From JADKAV01 sp963769435 (GTDB lineage Bacteria; Actinomycetota; Actinomycetes; S36-B12; UBA10799), in assembly GCA_963769435.1 (NCBI GenBank), contig CAVYLN010000002.1:1178001-1242000 (forward strand): 64,000 nucleotides of DNA, read 5' to 3'. The notes under the pieces were generated by a model. That model did no database searches and was not told the origin of the DNA. It saw only the letters and a list, made by a program, of their open reading frames with translations. A program made the translations under genes and the position numbers. How positions within the stretch are numbered: the first letter of the stretch is position 1; each line of letters begins with the position of its first letter. This document shows, one piece after another, positions 49,622 to 61,074 of this stretch.

Positions 49622-50965
49622 AGTTCCTCCGGGTTCGTCAGAGCATTGCCGAGTGCCGCCAGGAATCGGGCGCCGGTCCGGCCGTCGGTCGCGCGGTGGT
49701 CGGCGGACACCGTCACGGTCACGGTGCTCCGGACGGCCAGTTCACCGTCCACCACCCACGGCCGCTGACCCACGGACCCGATGCCCACGAGCGCCACCTG
49801 GGGCGGGTAGATCACCCCGTACAACAGATCCGGACCGTTGTCGGCGAGGCTGCTCACGGTGATGCTGCCCGGCTGCAACTCGCTGGCGCGAAGCCGCCCG
49901 GCCTTGGCCCGCTTCACCAGATCCGCGAGATGTTTCATCAGTGCGCCGAGGTCGAGGTCCTGCGCACCGACGATGCGCGGGGTGACCAGGCCTCCGGTAC
50001 GGGTCGCGACGGCGACCCCGAGATCGACGTCCTCGGACGCGACGAACTCGTCACGCCACACACCGTTCAGGTCGGGGACCTTCTGAGCCGCCAGCACAGT
50101 GGCACGCAGGAACAGCACTGCCGGGAGCACCCTCTCGCGTGGTTTGCGCCCCGCGTTGTACTCCCGCAGCCAGGCCAGGGTGTCGGTGATGTCGAAGGTG
50201 CTGACGACGTAGTAGTGAGGGATCTCGCGGGCCGCACGCGCCATCAGAGCCGCCGTCGCCTGGCGCATCGCGGCGGTCCGGTCGACCGACACCTTCGCTT
50301 TCGCGGGAGGCTTCGCGGGCACGTCCGCGCCGGTCACCACCCGACCGCCATCGGCCAGACCGTCGAGTTCCACTCCGCGTTCCCTGGCGAGCCGCCGAGC
50401 GCGCGGGGTGATGCGGGGCCGTGACGGTGGCGAGGACTGGGGCGTGGGCGCAGGGACCGCCGGGGCAGAAGGGGCGCTGGCCGGCGCCGGGGCCTCTTTC
50501 GACTCCCCGGCCGCTGCCAGGACATCCTGACGGGTGATCTGACCGTCGGGACCGGACCCGTGGACGTCGCCGGGCTGGAGACCGAACTGGTGGATGAGGT
50601 GGCGGATCGGCGGGGCCAGGCGCGCCGCGCGGGCGGGTGCCGGCCGTCGGCTCAGCCACGGGCGCCGGTGCGGGTTCCGCCTCGGGGCCGGATGCGGGGG
50701 CGGGGTCGGGTGCGGCGGCCACCTCCGCACCTTCCGCGTCGATGCGGGCCAGCGGAGTGCCGACCGGCACCAGCGTGCCCGGTTCGATCAGCAGTTCGGC
50801 GACCACACCGCTCTCGAACACCTCGACGTCGATCGCCGACTTGGCGGTGTCGATGACAGCCACCACGTCCCCCTTCGTGACGTGATCACCGGGAGCCACC
50901 ATCCACTCCAGCAGAGTGCCCTCGTCCATGTCGGCGCCCAGCGAGGGCATCAGGAACATGCCCAT
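49618..50965 (-). CDS. Lipoyl acyltransferase E2, one frameshift
   Basis: About 449 codons. An N-terminal lipoyl domain has the lipoyl Lys42 in DTAKSAIDVE. Two peripheral-subunit-binding domains follow (APPIRHLIHQFGL and RITPRARRLARERG). The C-terminal catalytic domain has HRATDG, the HxxxDG motif of 2-oxoacid dehydrogenase E2 enzymes. A break near 50640 is repaired by removing one G (PTAAPARAARL). It passes an acyl group from E1-lipoate to an acceptor, normally CoA. Confidence 0.9.
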
Positions 50966-50970
50966 GGCGC

Positions 50971-51957
50971 TCAGCTCTCCCCGCGCATGGCCGCCTCGTG
51001 CCGCCGCTCACGATGTCCTCCGCACTGGGGATGGCCGCCTGCTCCATGTGACGGGCGTACGGGGTGGGCACTTCCTTGCTGGCGACCCGCCCGATCGGTG
51101 CGTCCAACTCGTAGAAGGCCTGCTCGGTGATGCGGGCCGAGATCTCCGCCGAGATGCTGCCGCTGCGCCAACCCTCGTCGACGACCACCGCCCGGTGTGT
51201 GCGGCGTACCGAGTCCACGAATGTGGCGTCATCCAGCGGCCGCAACGTGCGCAGGTCGATCACCTCCGCGTCGACGCCCTCGCCGGCCAGGCGTTCCGCC
51301 GCGGCCATCGTCGTGGGCAGCGTCCCACCGTAGGTGATGAGGGTCAGGTCCTTGCCGGGCCGCCGGATCGCAGCCTTGTCGATGTCCACCGGACCCGCAC
51401 CATCGGGCAACTCGCCCTTGGTGTTGTAGAGACCGCCGTGCTCGAAGTAGAGCACCGGGTCGGGGTCCGCGAGCGCCGTGGCCATCATCCCGAACGCGTC
51501 CTCGACCGTCGCGGGCGCGACCACGCGGATTCCCGGGATGTGCGCGTACCAGCCGTCGAAACTGTGCGAGTGCTGGGCCGCCAACTGCCGCCCCGCGCCG
51601 GTGGTCATCCTGATCACGACCGGGACGTTGAACTGTCCGCCGGACATGTGCGACAGGGACGCCGCCGTGTTCACGATCTGGTCGAGCGCCAGCAGGCTGA
51701 AGTTGACGGTCATGATCTCGACGATCGGGCCGCATCCCACCCAGTGCGGCTCCGATCCCGGCGCCCACGAAGGCGGATTCGGACAGCGGGGTGTCGCGGA
51801 TGCGCTCCGGACCGAACTCCTCGAACAGGCCCATGCTGACGCCGAAGCAGCCGCCGTAGGCCCCGACATCCTCACCCATCAGGAAGACCCGCTCGTCGGC
51901 GAGCATCGCGGTGCGCATCGACTGCCGCACCGCCTCGCGATACGTGATCTCGGCCAT
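50971..51957 (-). CDS. 2-oxoacid dehydrogenase E1 beta, two frameshifts
   Basis: About 328 codons. The N-terminal part has LMGEDVGAYGGCFGV and the later part SGGQFNVPVVIRMTTGAG and IDLRTLRPLDDATFVDSV, a transketolase-C fold. It pairs with the E1alpha gene. Breaks near 51740 (an extra C; PIVEIMTVNF is restored) and near 51000 affect the reading. The length and motifs fit PDH/acetoin-type E1beta. Its start overlaps the E1alpha stop by 4 nt. Confidence 0.9.
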
Positions 51958-52915
51958 CAGAGCCTCCCCGCCGCAGTGCTGTCCGGGCTGTACACGAACT
52001 TCATCAGATCGGCGACGTCCTCGTCAGCGGACTCCTCGGCGAATGCGACCGCGTCCTCGACCTCCGCGGCGATCTCGTCCTCCATCTGCTGCACCACCGC
52101 GTCGTCGAGGTCGAGTGCGTTGCGCAACAGGTCGATCGGATCCCGTTCCCGCCACTTCAGCACTTCCTCCTTGTCCCGGTACAACTCCGGGTCGAACATC
52201 GAGTGCGCCCGGAACCGGTACGTGCGGGCCTCCAGGAAGTGCGGACCGCCGCCGGCCCGGATCGCATCCACGGCGCGGGCGGCGGCATCTGCCACGGCCC
52301 GCACATCCATCCCGTCGACGGTCCACGCCGGCATCTCGTACGCGGACGCCTTGATCGCGAGGTTGGTCTCGGACTCCGACCGGCTCAGGGCCGTGCCCAT
52401 CGCGTAGAGGTTGTTCTCGCAGACGAAGAACACCGGCAGGTTCCACAACTGCGCGAGGTTCATCGACTCGTGCCATTCCCCCTCGGCCATCGCCCCTTCG
52501 CCGAAGAAGCACACCGTCACCCGGTCGCGGCCCAGCATCTTGTCCGCGAGCCCCAGTCCGATGGCGGTGGGAAAACCGCCACCCACGATCGCGTTGCCGC
52601 CGTAGAAGCCGTTCTCCTTGTCGAACAGGTGCATGGAACCGCCCCGGCCCCGGCTGCAACCGGTGACCTTGCCGTACATCTCGGCCATGACCTGGCGGGC
52701 CGACATGCCCTTGAGCAAGGCGTGTCCGTGCTCTCGGTAGGTGGCTACGACCGCATCATCGGGGGCCAGCACGGACATCACACCGGTGGCCACCGCCTCC
52801 TCGCCTATGTACACGTGCAGGAAGCCGCGAATCTTGGTCTGGCTGTACAACTCGACACAACGCTCCTCGAACCGCCGCACGCGCAGCATCGATCGGAGCA
52901 ATTCCGCGGAATCGC

Positions 52916-52919
<4 letters not shown>
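51957..52919 (-). CDS. 2-oxoacid dehydrogenase E1 alpha
   Basis: A 320-residue thiamine-diphosphate subunit with the TPP motif GEGAMAEGEWHES and NLPVFFVCENN. RGRGGSMHLFD and NAIVGGGFPTAIGLGLA are typical for pyruvate/acetoin dehydrogenase E1alpha. It is intact, and overlaps both neighbours by 4 nt. The substrate may be pyruvate or another 2-oxo acid or acyloin; sequence alone does not decide. Confidence 0.93.
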
Positions 52920-54730
<1,811 letters not shown>

Positions 54731-54751
54731 ACCTCTGGTATACACCGTCCG

Positions 54752-54767
54752 GGCCACCGATGTGGCC
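54752..54767. promoter_or_regulatory. Palindrome before the acyl-CoA synthetase operon
   Basis: GGCCAC-CGAT-GTGGCC forms a perfect 6-bp inverted repeat 21 nt upstream of the ATG at 54730. It could be an operator or a 5' leader hairpin. No binding protein can be named. Confidence 0.35.
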
Positions 54768-54804
54768 GGGATTCGGCGGCCGTGACCTACCCGCGACCAT
54801 CACC

Positions 54805-54907
54805 GTGACGCATAATGCAAAACGCCCGAGCCACCTGAACCCGGCCGCTGAGGCAACTCAGCACGCAGAGCGCGTGACGCCGCTCGACGTTTTGCATTCT
54901 GCGTCAC
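54805..54907. repeat. 103-nt inverted-repeat element in divergent promoter region
   Basis: GTGACGCATAATGCAAAACG (54805-54824) and CGTTTTGCATTCTGCGTCAC (54888-54907) are inverted copies with 19 of 20 matches. The 63-nt centre contains a perfect hairpin GCTGAG-GCAA-CTCAGC (54847-54862). It lies between the acyl-CoA synthetase operon and the divergent DUF4267-like gene, and has no open frame. The layout suggests a MITE- or REP-like element. Confidence 0.7.
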
Positions 54908-54936
54908 CAGTCGACGATGAGCGGCAGGATGGGGCC

Positions 54937-55326
54937 ATGGACACACCCTCGATCTACGCCACCGTCATGACCGCCGAACGTCTGCTGGTCGGGGCCGCCG
55001 CGATGGCCGCCCCGGGCGCCCTGCTGACCGGCTTCGGGGCGCCTGCGGAACTGGACACTCCCGCGGTCCGCTACACCACGCGCCTGTTCGGCGTCCGCAA
55101 CATAGCCATGGGCCTTCAGGTGTGGTCGGCGCGCAAGGACCCCGCCCGGTTGCAGACCTTGGCGGGGCAGAACGCGGTCGTCGAACTGACAGACCTGGTC
55201 GCCGGCGCCGCTGTCACCGCCAGTGACGAGAGGATGCGCACATCCGGGGTCGCGGTCATGGTGACGTCGCTGGCGGTCGCGTCCGGCTTCCTCGGGCTGC
55301 GCGCAGTCGCCTCCCGCGCAACCTGA
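54937..55326 (+). CDS. DUF4267-like small membrane protein
   Basis: A 129-residue protein with three or four hydrophobic segments. ERLLVGAAAMAAPGALLTGF, RLFGVRNIAMGLQVW and TDLVAGAAVTA resemble the DUF4267 pattern. Function is unknown. CAGGAT lies 6 nt upstream of the ATG, one base off a leaderless -10. Confidence 0.7.
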   Translation: MDTPSIYATVMTAERLLVGAAAMAAPGALLTGFGAPAELDTPAVRYTTRLFGVRNIAMGLQVWSARKDPARLQTLAGQNAVVELTDLVAGAAVTASDERMRTSGVAVMVTSLAVASGFLGLRAVASRAT

Positions 55327-55333
55327 GGCTTGT

Positions 55334-55339
55334 TACCCT
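55334..55339 (+). promoter_or_regulatory. -10 box TACCCT
   Basis: It lies 6 nt before the ATG of the exported phosphodiesterase. Confidence 0.55.
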
Positions 55340-55345
55340 CGCCAC

Positions 55346-56851
55346 ATGAGACGGCCCCAACGCACCGCCCTCGGAATCCTCGCTGCAACCGGGGTGGCCC
55401 TCGGCCTGGCATCAGCACCCTCATCCGCGGGCGTGCCGCAGGAGGTGTCCGCCCGGGCGGCGGTGGCCAGCAGTTCGAAGCCGTTGGTCTACATCTTCGT
55501 GCTCGACGGTCTCGACGGCGACCAGTACGACAAGGGGCGACTGCCGTTCGTAGAGAGCATCGTGAACAAGCGCGGCACGTACTACCAGGAGTCCCGGTCG
55601 ATCATGGTCGCCGAGACCAACCCCAACCACACCGCGATGATCACCGGTGCCTACGGCGACACGTCCGGGATCCCGGCCAACGGTTTCGCCCTCTACGGCA
55701 ACGGGGCCTCGTCGGTGGATGGCTGCCCACTGACCACCCGCGGCGACGGACCGACGAAGGCCGGACTGGCCCCCGGGTGTGTGCAGGCGCAGACCTTCTT
55801 CCAGAGCACGGCGACGAAGTCGGTCCGCAACCGGATCACGTCGGCGGCCATCATGGGCAAGCCGAAACTCGCCACCCTCTACTCCGCGAAACGGTCGAAG
55901 AAGAAGTACGCCGCCGACTACCTGTGGACCCCGTGCACGACCTCGTCGAAGCCGGACTACTGCGGGAAGGCCCCGACCAACAGCTCCGGCTACGCCGACG
56001 ACAAGCACACCATGGACACGGTTCTGAAGACCGTCCGCAACGGCGTGAAGGCCGAGGGCGGCAAGCGCAAGAAGCCGAACCTGACGTTCGTCAACATGCC
56101 CTCCCTGGACAGCACGGGGCATGCCTACGGGGTCGGCAAGAAGTACCGGAAAGCGGCCAAGGCCGCGGACAAACAGATCCAGCGGTTCGTGAAGCAGCAG
56201 AAGAAACTCGGACTGTGGTCGCGCACGGTGATGTTCGTGCTCTCCGACCACTCGATGGCCACGACCGGCCGGAAGACCTCGTTGACCGAGCAGTTCATCG
56301 CCGCGGGGATTCCGAAGGAGTCCTTCGTGGTGGTGCCCAACGGCGGCACCGATCTGGTCTATCTCACCGATCGCACCTCACCGGAACGGTTCGACCTGTT
56401 GCGCCGGATGCGGGCGGCGGCGCTGGCTGACACCGCCACCACCGGCATCGACGAGGCTCTCTACCGGGAGGCGAACCCGCTCGACGCAGACGACACCTAC
56501 ACCCTCGACGGGGTCCACCCGGACTGGCACCTGGCCGGGCCGCGCACCGGTGACCTGGTCGTCACGCAATGGCCAGGTGGAGCCTTCACCGACCCGGTCA
56601 ACCCGACCGCGGGCGGCCACGGCGCTCCCGACACCACGGACAACTTCTTCGCGATCACCGGCGGCTGGAAGGGCCTGGTCAAGAACGGGGCGATCGCGGG
56701 GCAGGCCGGTCCACGGTTCGACGACACGGCACTGAACCCCGGCCAGGCGGAGAACGTCGATGTCGCGCCCACCGCGATGCGACTGCTGGGCCTCGAACCA
56801 CCCCGTGACAACCGCGGCCGGGACCTCGCCGAGGCGTTCAAAGGCTGGTAG
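55346..56851 (+). CDS. Exported alkaline-phosphatase-superfamily phosphodiesterase
   Basis: A 501-residue protein with signal peptide (ILAATGVALGLASAPSSAG). The metal and nucleophile motifs of nucleotide pyrophosphatase-type enzymes are present: VLDGLDGDQ, ETNPNHTAM (Thr nucleophile), DSTGHAYG, LSDHSM and GGHGAPD. It probably cleaves phosphodiesters outside the cell. The gene is intact. TACCCT lies 6 nt upstream of the ATG. Confidence 0.88.
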   Translation: MRRPQRTALGILAATGVALGLASAPSSAGVPQEVSARAAVASSSKPLVYIFVLDGLDGDQYDKGRLPFVESIVNKRGTYYQESRSIMVAETNPNHTAMITGAYGDTSGIPANGFALYGNGASSVDGCPLTTRGDGPTKAGLAPGCVQAQTFFQSTATKSVRNRITSAAIMGKPKLATLYSAKRSKKKYAADYLWTPCTTSSKPDYCGKAPTNSSGYADDKHTMDTVLKTVRNGVKAEGGKRKKPNLTFVNMPSLDSTGHAYGVGKKYRKAAKAADKQIQRFVKQQKKLGLWSRTVMFVLSDHSMATTGRKTSLTEQFIAAGIPKESFVVVPNGGTDLVYLTDRTSPERFDLLRRMRAAALADTATTGIDEALYREANPLDADDTYTLDGVHPDWHLAGPRTGDLVVTQWPGGAFTDPVNPTAGGHGAPDTTDNFFAITGGWKGLVKNGAIAGQAGPRFDDTALNPGQAENVDVAPTAMRLLGLEPPRDNRGRDLAEAFKGW

Positions 56852-56965
56852 GCGCCGCAGTCCGCCCAGTGAGCCCCGGTCGGTGGCGCGCAGGAGTAGC
56901 CATCCGGGTCACGACACGCACGCAGCCGCGACCCGGATCAAGCTCTGGGGGTTGATACTCAGGGA

Positions 56966-57976
56966 ATGTTCTCAGGCCTGTCCGACCGCGTACTACCCGA
57001 CAACCAACGTCGCACCCTCGACGAACTGACCGAGGATCTCGACCTCACCTACGGCGACTCTCGCGCCAAGAAATCCGCGTTCTGGACGATGCTGACCCTC
57101 TCGGCCTTCATCGCCACTGCGGGTGTGCTCTCCGACTCGACGGCCACCGTGATCGGCGCCATGATCATCGCCCCCTTGTCCACACCGATCATGGGCATGG
57201 CCCTGGCCATCGCCAAGCGCGAGCCCGGCGGGCTTCGGCGGGCCGGTTCGTTCGTCCTCTTCGGGGCGATCCTGGTCGTGGCGATCGGTGCACTCTTCAC
57301 ACTCGTGATCCCTGGCTCCTACGACCTGCTGGAGAACCCGCAGATCTCCGGGCGCACGTCGCCCGGGCTGCTCGACCTGATCGCCGCGGTCGCGACGGGT
57401 TTCGCCGGAGCAGTGGCAATGGCCCGCCGCGACGTCGCAGCCGTGCTCCCCGGTGTGGCCATCGCCATCTCGCTGGTCCCGCCGCTGGCCGTGGTGGGCG
57501 TGTGCCTGGGCGAAGGTGCGTATGCACTTGCCTCGGGGGCCGCGGTCCTGTTCCTGTCCAACATCCTGGCCCTGGTGCTCGCCGGCACCCTGGTGTACAC
57601 CGTGCTGGGATACACGGGCGCCGTGGACGACCGCGCGCGGGTGTCACGACGCAAGGCGTACCTGACACTGAGCCTGCTGTTCGTCGTGATCCTGGTGCCG
57701 ATCGCCGGCAACACGGCGGCGACGTATCTCATCTCGCTGTGGACGACCAGGGTGCAGACCACCGCCGACCAGTGGATCTCGACGGTTCCGGGGGCCAGTA
57801 TCGACAGCGTCGACGTCTTGTCCAGCGACGTCTACGTGCGTGTGCAGACGCCCAGCGACATCCCGCCGGTCGAGGATCTCATGAACAGCCTCCAGGGGCA
57901 GATCCCGGACGGGATACCGGTGGTCGTCACGACCCAGTTGGGTCAGGAGATCGAAGCCGGGACGGTCGGCCAGTAG
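56966..57976 (+). CDS. DUF389 (TIGR00341-like) membrane protein
   Basis: A 336-residue protein with about seven transmembrane helices. SDSTATVIGAMIIAPLSTPI and AIAISLVPPLAVVGVCL are DUF389 blocks, and a C-terminal soluble domain is typical. Function is unknown. It is intact, and 114 nt separate it from the upstream phosphodiesterase. Confidence 0.88.
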   Translation: MFSGLSDRVLPDNQRRTLDELTEDLDLTYGDSRAKKSAFWTMLTLSAFIATAGVLSDSTATVIGAMIIAPLSTPIMGMALAIAKREPGGLRRAGSFVLFGAILVVAIGALFTLVIPGSYDLLENPQISGRTSPGLLDLIAAVATGFAGAVAMARRDVAAVLPGVAIAISLVPPLAVVGVCLGEGAYALASGAAVLFLSNILALVLAGTLVYTVLGYTGAVDDRARVSRRKAYLTLSLLFVVILVPIAGNTAATYLISLWTTRVQTTADQWISTVPGASIDSVDVLSSDVYVRVQTPSDIPPVEDLMNSLQGQIPDGIPVVVTTQLGQEIEAGTVGQ

Positions 57977-58094
57977 CCACTTGGGCGCCGGATGAACCCG
58001 GTGCCGGGCGTATCCTGGAAGTGCACACCTGGCGGCCGGACAGTCACGGCCAGGTTGATGTCACCGGACCGCGAGGTCAGTGCGGGGAGGCATC

Positions 58095-59279
58095 ATGCGA
58101 TTCCATTCGACGTTGGGTGTCATGGCGGCAGTGGGGCTTCTGGCAGCGACTCCAGCCGCCGCCTCGGATGCCGGACCAGCCCACACGCTGGCTGACCCGG
58201 TGACGGTGTCCGTGAGTCCTACGGGCCTCGAGGCGATCGCCGCCGTTTCGCGCACCGGCCGTTTCGTGGTGGGTTCCCGGACCTTCTACGGTCGTGCCGC
58301 GTTGTGGGATCTCCGACGCGACGAACGGGTCAAACTGCTCCCGCGCAAGGCCGTCCGGCCGTCGCTGAGTGACGACGGGCGGTATGTCTCCTACGCGCTG
58401 CCTGTGGGGGACTGGGGTCGGCGCAAGGTCATGGTCTTCGACCGCAAGACCGAGCGCACACGCAACGTCACACGCAAATCCTCCGGCGCACTTCTGCGTC
58501 CGTCCTGGCGCAACCGGTGTACGCAGGCGAAATGTGAGGAGGACCAGAAACTCCGGGATGCACCACAGTTGGCCGGTGGCCAGATCTCCGGCAACGGGAA
58601 GTGGGTGGCTTTCTGCGCCAACTTCGGCAAGCCGTCCCGGATCGACCTGTACGTCAAGAACCTGCGAACCCAACGACTGCGGAGGTTCAAGGCAGCGTGC
58701 CGGCCCGAGATCGAGAACGGGGACTCGCACATCGTCCGGGCCCCGAGTGTCTCGGCCACGGCCCGCACGATCCTGCTGCAGGGGCGACTGGAGTCCTCCG
58801 AGGCCGGCTTCACGTGGGCACCGGGACGGGCGCTGTTCGACCGTGAGGAACTCGAGGAGATCGGAGGGGTCGGCAACACCATGACCCGCGACGGCCGGAC
58901 GGTGAGCATCAACGGCGCCTTCTCCGGATCGGGCTACCCCAGCGGCGTCCAGTGGTACGACGTGAGCAGCGGACTCACCGTCCCATCCGACCCGGCGGGG
59001 ATGAAACTGACGATGGGCAACTCGTCGCGGGACGGTCGGTACGTGCTGTGGCGCTCCCCGGACGGTTGGCAACTGGAGATCCGGGACCGGATGACCGGCG
59101 TGGACTACGACCTCCAGGGCGCGCTGGCGGCCGCTGGGTTCACACCCGACACCCGTGCCGGGTCGCCCGAGGACCTGTGGGGAAATCCCAACCCCGCGTC
59201 GGCGATGAGCGGTGACGGCGCGGTCACCTTCGTGAAGACGACGACGGAGGAGATCGTGGCGGTGCGCTGGGCGCCGTGA
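58095..59279 (+). CDS. Exported beta-propeller-like (TolB/PD40-type) protein
   Basis: A 394-residue protein with signal peptide (GVMAAVGLLAATPAAASD). Repeats such as LSDDGRYVSYALP, ISGNGKWVAFCA and SRDGRYVLWRSPDG have the PD40/WD40-like pattern, suggesting a beta-propeller. No catalytic motif is seen. The stop is 3 nt from the convergent hydrolase gene. Confidence 0.8.
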   Translation: MRFHSTLGVMAAVGLLAATPAAASDAGPAHTLADPVTVSVSPTGLEAIAAVSRTGRFVVGSRTFYGRAALWDLRRDERVKLLPRKAVRPSLSDDGRYVSYALPVGDWGRRKVMVFDRKTERTRNVTRKSSGALLRPSWRNRCTQAKCEEDQKLRDAPQLAGGQISGNGKWVAFCANFGKPSRIDLYVKNLRTQRLRRFKAACRPEIENGDSHIVRAPSVSATARTILLQGRLESSEAGFTWAPGRALFDREELEEIGGVGNTMTRDGRTVSINGAFSGSGYPSGVQWYDVSSGLTVPSDPAGMKLTMGNSSRDGRYVLWRSPDGWQLEIRDRMTGVDYDLQGALAAAGFTPDTRAGSPEDLWGNPNPASAMSGDGAVTFVKTTTEEIVAVRWAP

Positions 59280-59282
59280 GGG

Positions 59283-60062
59283 TCAGCCCACGAACTCCAC
59301 AATGGCGTCCGCGAGGCCGGTCGCGTGGACCTTCTGCGGGTTGTGCCCGCCGTCGACGAACTCCAGGCGTGGGCCCGCCGGCACCGCATCGGCAAGCTGT
59401 CCGAAGGTGCTCGCCGAGATGATCGGGTCGTCCATCGACCAGGCCACCATGGTCGGCGCGCGCATCGCGGCCAAGTTGCTGCGGTGATCACTGAAGTTGA
59501 AGGCCGCTGCGTCCAGCAACGCGAAGGTCCGCTCGTCGTCACTGAGGTAGCCGGGGAAACCCTGCGCGGCGTAGAGGCGCCGGACCACCGGGGTGAGAAC
59601 ACCACGAACCGGCGGCACCTGCAGAAGATGGGCCAGGACCTGCAGGGGCGCTCTGCTGAAGTGCGGCCGTGGCCCGTTCGATGACACCATCACGCACGCC
59701 GTGACCAGATCGGGGTGATGGGCCGCGAGGTGGGCGACGACGGCACCGCCTGCGGAGTGGCCCACAAGTACTGCGGGCGCGACGTCGAGGCTTTCGATCA
59801 CGACACGCACCGCCGCCGCGCGTTCGGCCGTCGACATCCCGGACCAGCCCGCGCGCGGGGACGCACCATATCCGGGCGGATCGATCCTGATCACGCGGCA
59901 CCGACCAGCCAGCGCCGGGGCGAGCCATCGGAAGTCACGGCTGCTGCCGGGAAGCCCCGGCACCGCCACCACGGTGAACGCGCCAGCGCCCTCGTCGGTG
60001 TAGGCCAGGTCGGCGTCCACGAACTGTGCCGGCGGGTCGCTGGGCTGGAGGACTGCTGACAT
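59283..60062 (-). CDS. Alpha/beta-hydrolase
   Basis: A 259-residue alpha/beta-hydrolase with GHSAGGAV as nucleophile elbow, oxyanion block VPGLPGSSRDFRWLAP, Asp in WSMDDPI and His in VDGGHNPQ. The substrate is unknown. TATTCT lies exactly 6 nt before the ATG, a leaderless-type start. It is divergent from the DUF5993-dsbB operon. Confidence 0.88.
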   Translation of the reverse strand: MSAVLQPSDPPAQFVDADLAYTDEGAGAFTVVAVPGLPGSSRDFRWLAPALAGRCRVIRIDPPGYGASPRAGWSGMSTAERAAAVRVVIESLDVAPAVLVGHSAGGAVVAHLAAHHPDLVTACVMVSSNGPRPHFSRAPLQVLAHLLQVPPVRGVLTPVVRRLYAAQGFPGYLSDDERTFALLDAAAFNFSDHRSNLAAMRAPTMVAWSMDDPIISASTFGQLADAVPAGPRLEFVDGGHNPQKVHATGLADAIVEFVG

Positions 60063-60068
60063 GGATGC

Positions 60069-60074
60069 AGAATA
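60069..60074 (-). promoter_or_regulatory. -10 box TATTCT
   Basis: It lies 6 nt before the alpha/beta-hydrolase ATG. Confidence 0.6.
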
Positions 60075-60209
60075 TGACTTCTGACCGACTCGAAACCGGC
60101 CACCCCGCTGGTGACGCACGGTGACCGGTTCGCCGGGCATCTCCGGCGCGTGGACGACCGCGCCGTGCAGGTGGGTCCGCTCACCCGCCGACCGCATCAT
60201 TCGCGGGGC

Positions 60210-60215
60210 TAGGGT
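60210..60215 (+). promoter_or_regulatory. -10 box TAGGGT
   Basis: It lies 7 nt before the GTG of the DUF5993-dsbB operon. Confidence 0.55.
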
Positions 60216-60222
60216 TCTGCGC

Positions 60223-60381
60223 GTGGACATCCTGATCCTGTGCCTGCTGCTCGCGACGGTCGTGCTCGTGCTGCGCGGGGCACGACGGGGGTGGATCCTC
60301 GGGATCTGGTTCCTCACGCTGGTGCTGATGCTCGGGCTCTTCCGCTATCACGTCACGTCACCGCTGGACCTGAGTTTCTGA
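60223..60381 (+). CDS. DUF5993 small membrane protein
   Basis: A 52-residue protein, GTG start, with a hydrophobic helix ILILCLLLATVVLVLRG and a second one WILGIWFLTLVLMLGLF. It ends HVTSPLDLSF, typical of DUF5993, which is often next to DsbB. The stop overlaps the dsbB start by 1 nt. TAGGGT lies 7 nt upstream of the GTG. Confidence 0.75.
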   Translation: MDILILCLLLATVVLVLRGARRGWILGIWFLTLVLMLGLFRYHVTSPLDLSF

Positions 60382-60998
60382 TGAGCACAACGAGCGCCGC
60401 CCAGCAGACGTCGATCTGGTCGAAACTGATGTTCTGGGCACTGCACGGATGGGTGTTCGCCTACTGCACGGTCCTGCTCGGGGCCTTCACCATCCAGTTC
60501 GTGGCAGGCGAGTTCCCCTGTCCGCTGTGCATGCTGCAGCGCTACGGCATGATCCTCAGTTCGATCGGCGCGTTGTGGATCATCATGCAGGCACGCCGTG
60601 GGGAACTCACGGCAACCCGCTACGCGCAGGGACTCGGGATGGGGGTGCTGGCGGCGGCGGCGGGCGCGTCGGTGTCGATCCGGCAGATTCTGCTGCACAT
60701 CACGCCCGATGACCCCGGCTACGGCGAACCCGTGCTCGGCCTGCATCTGTACTCCTGGGCATTCATCACCTTCGCGGTCGTGATGGTGTTCGTGGGAGCT
60801 GCTCTCATGCTGACTCCCCGCGGCATCCCCGTTGCCCCCGCCGACGGACCGGGCAGACTGATCTCCAACCTCGTGATCGGACTGTTCGTGGTGCTCATCG
60901 CCGCCAACGTGATCGCGATCATCTTCCTCGAGGGCTTCGCGTGGGTGCTTCCGGACAACCCGACCAGCTACAACCTGATCGACCAGTTGGGCGGCTGA
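60381..60998 (+). CDS. dsbB: DsbB-like disulfide bond formation protein, single Cys pair
   Basis: A 205-residue membrane protein with about four or five helices. The redox pair is CPLC (Cys47, Cys50) in FPCPLCMLQRYGM. Apart from Cys29 there are no other cysteines, so the second periplasmic pair of classical DsbB is missing. It probably transfers electrons to quinone from a thioredoxin-like partner, which is not encoded nearby. It is coupled to DUF5993. Confidence 0.85.
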   Translation: MSTTSAAQQTSIWSKLMFWALHGWVFAYCTVLLGAFTIQFVAGEFPCPLCMLQRYGMILSSIGALWIIMQARRGELTATRYAQGLGMGVLAAAAGASVSIRQILLHITPDDPGYGEPVLGLHLYSWAFITFAVVMVFVGAALMLTPRGIPVAPADGPGRLISNLVIGLFVVLIAANVIAIIFLEGFAWVLPDNPTSYNLIDQLGG

Positions 60999-61062
60999 CT
61001 CAGGACCGAGTGCCCGTCCCCGCGCGGCCTGCTTGAACGAACGTGCCCGCCGGCCCCGGCGT

Positions 61063-61068
61063 TACGGT
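61063..61068 (+). promoter_or_regulatory. -10 box TACGGT
   Basis: It lies 6 nt before the ATG of the saccharopine-dehydrogenase-like gene. Confidence 0.55.
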
Positions 61069-61074
61069 GGAGCC

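Noticed and set aside
54805..54907. Insertion sequence
   Set aside because: Inverted ends are present, but there is no transposase frame in the 103 nt.
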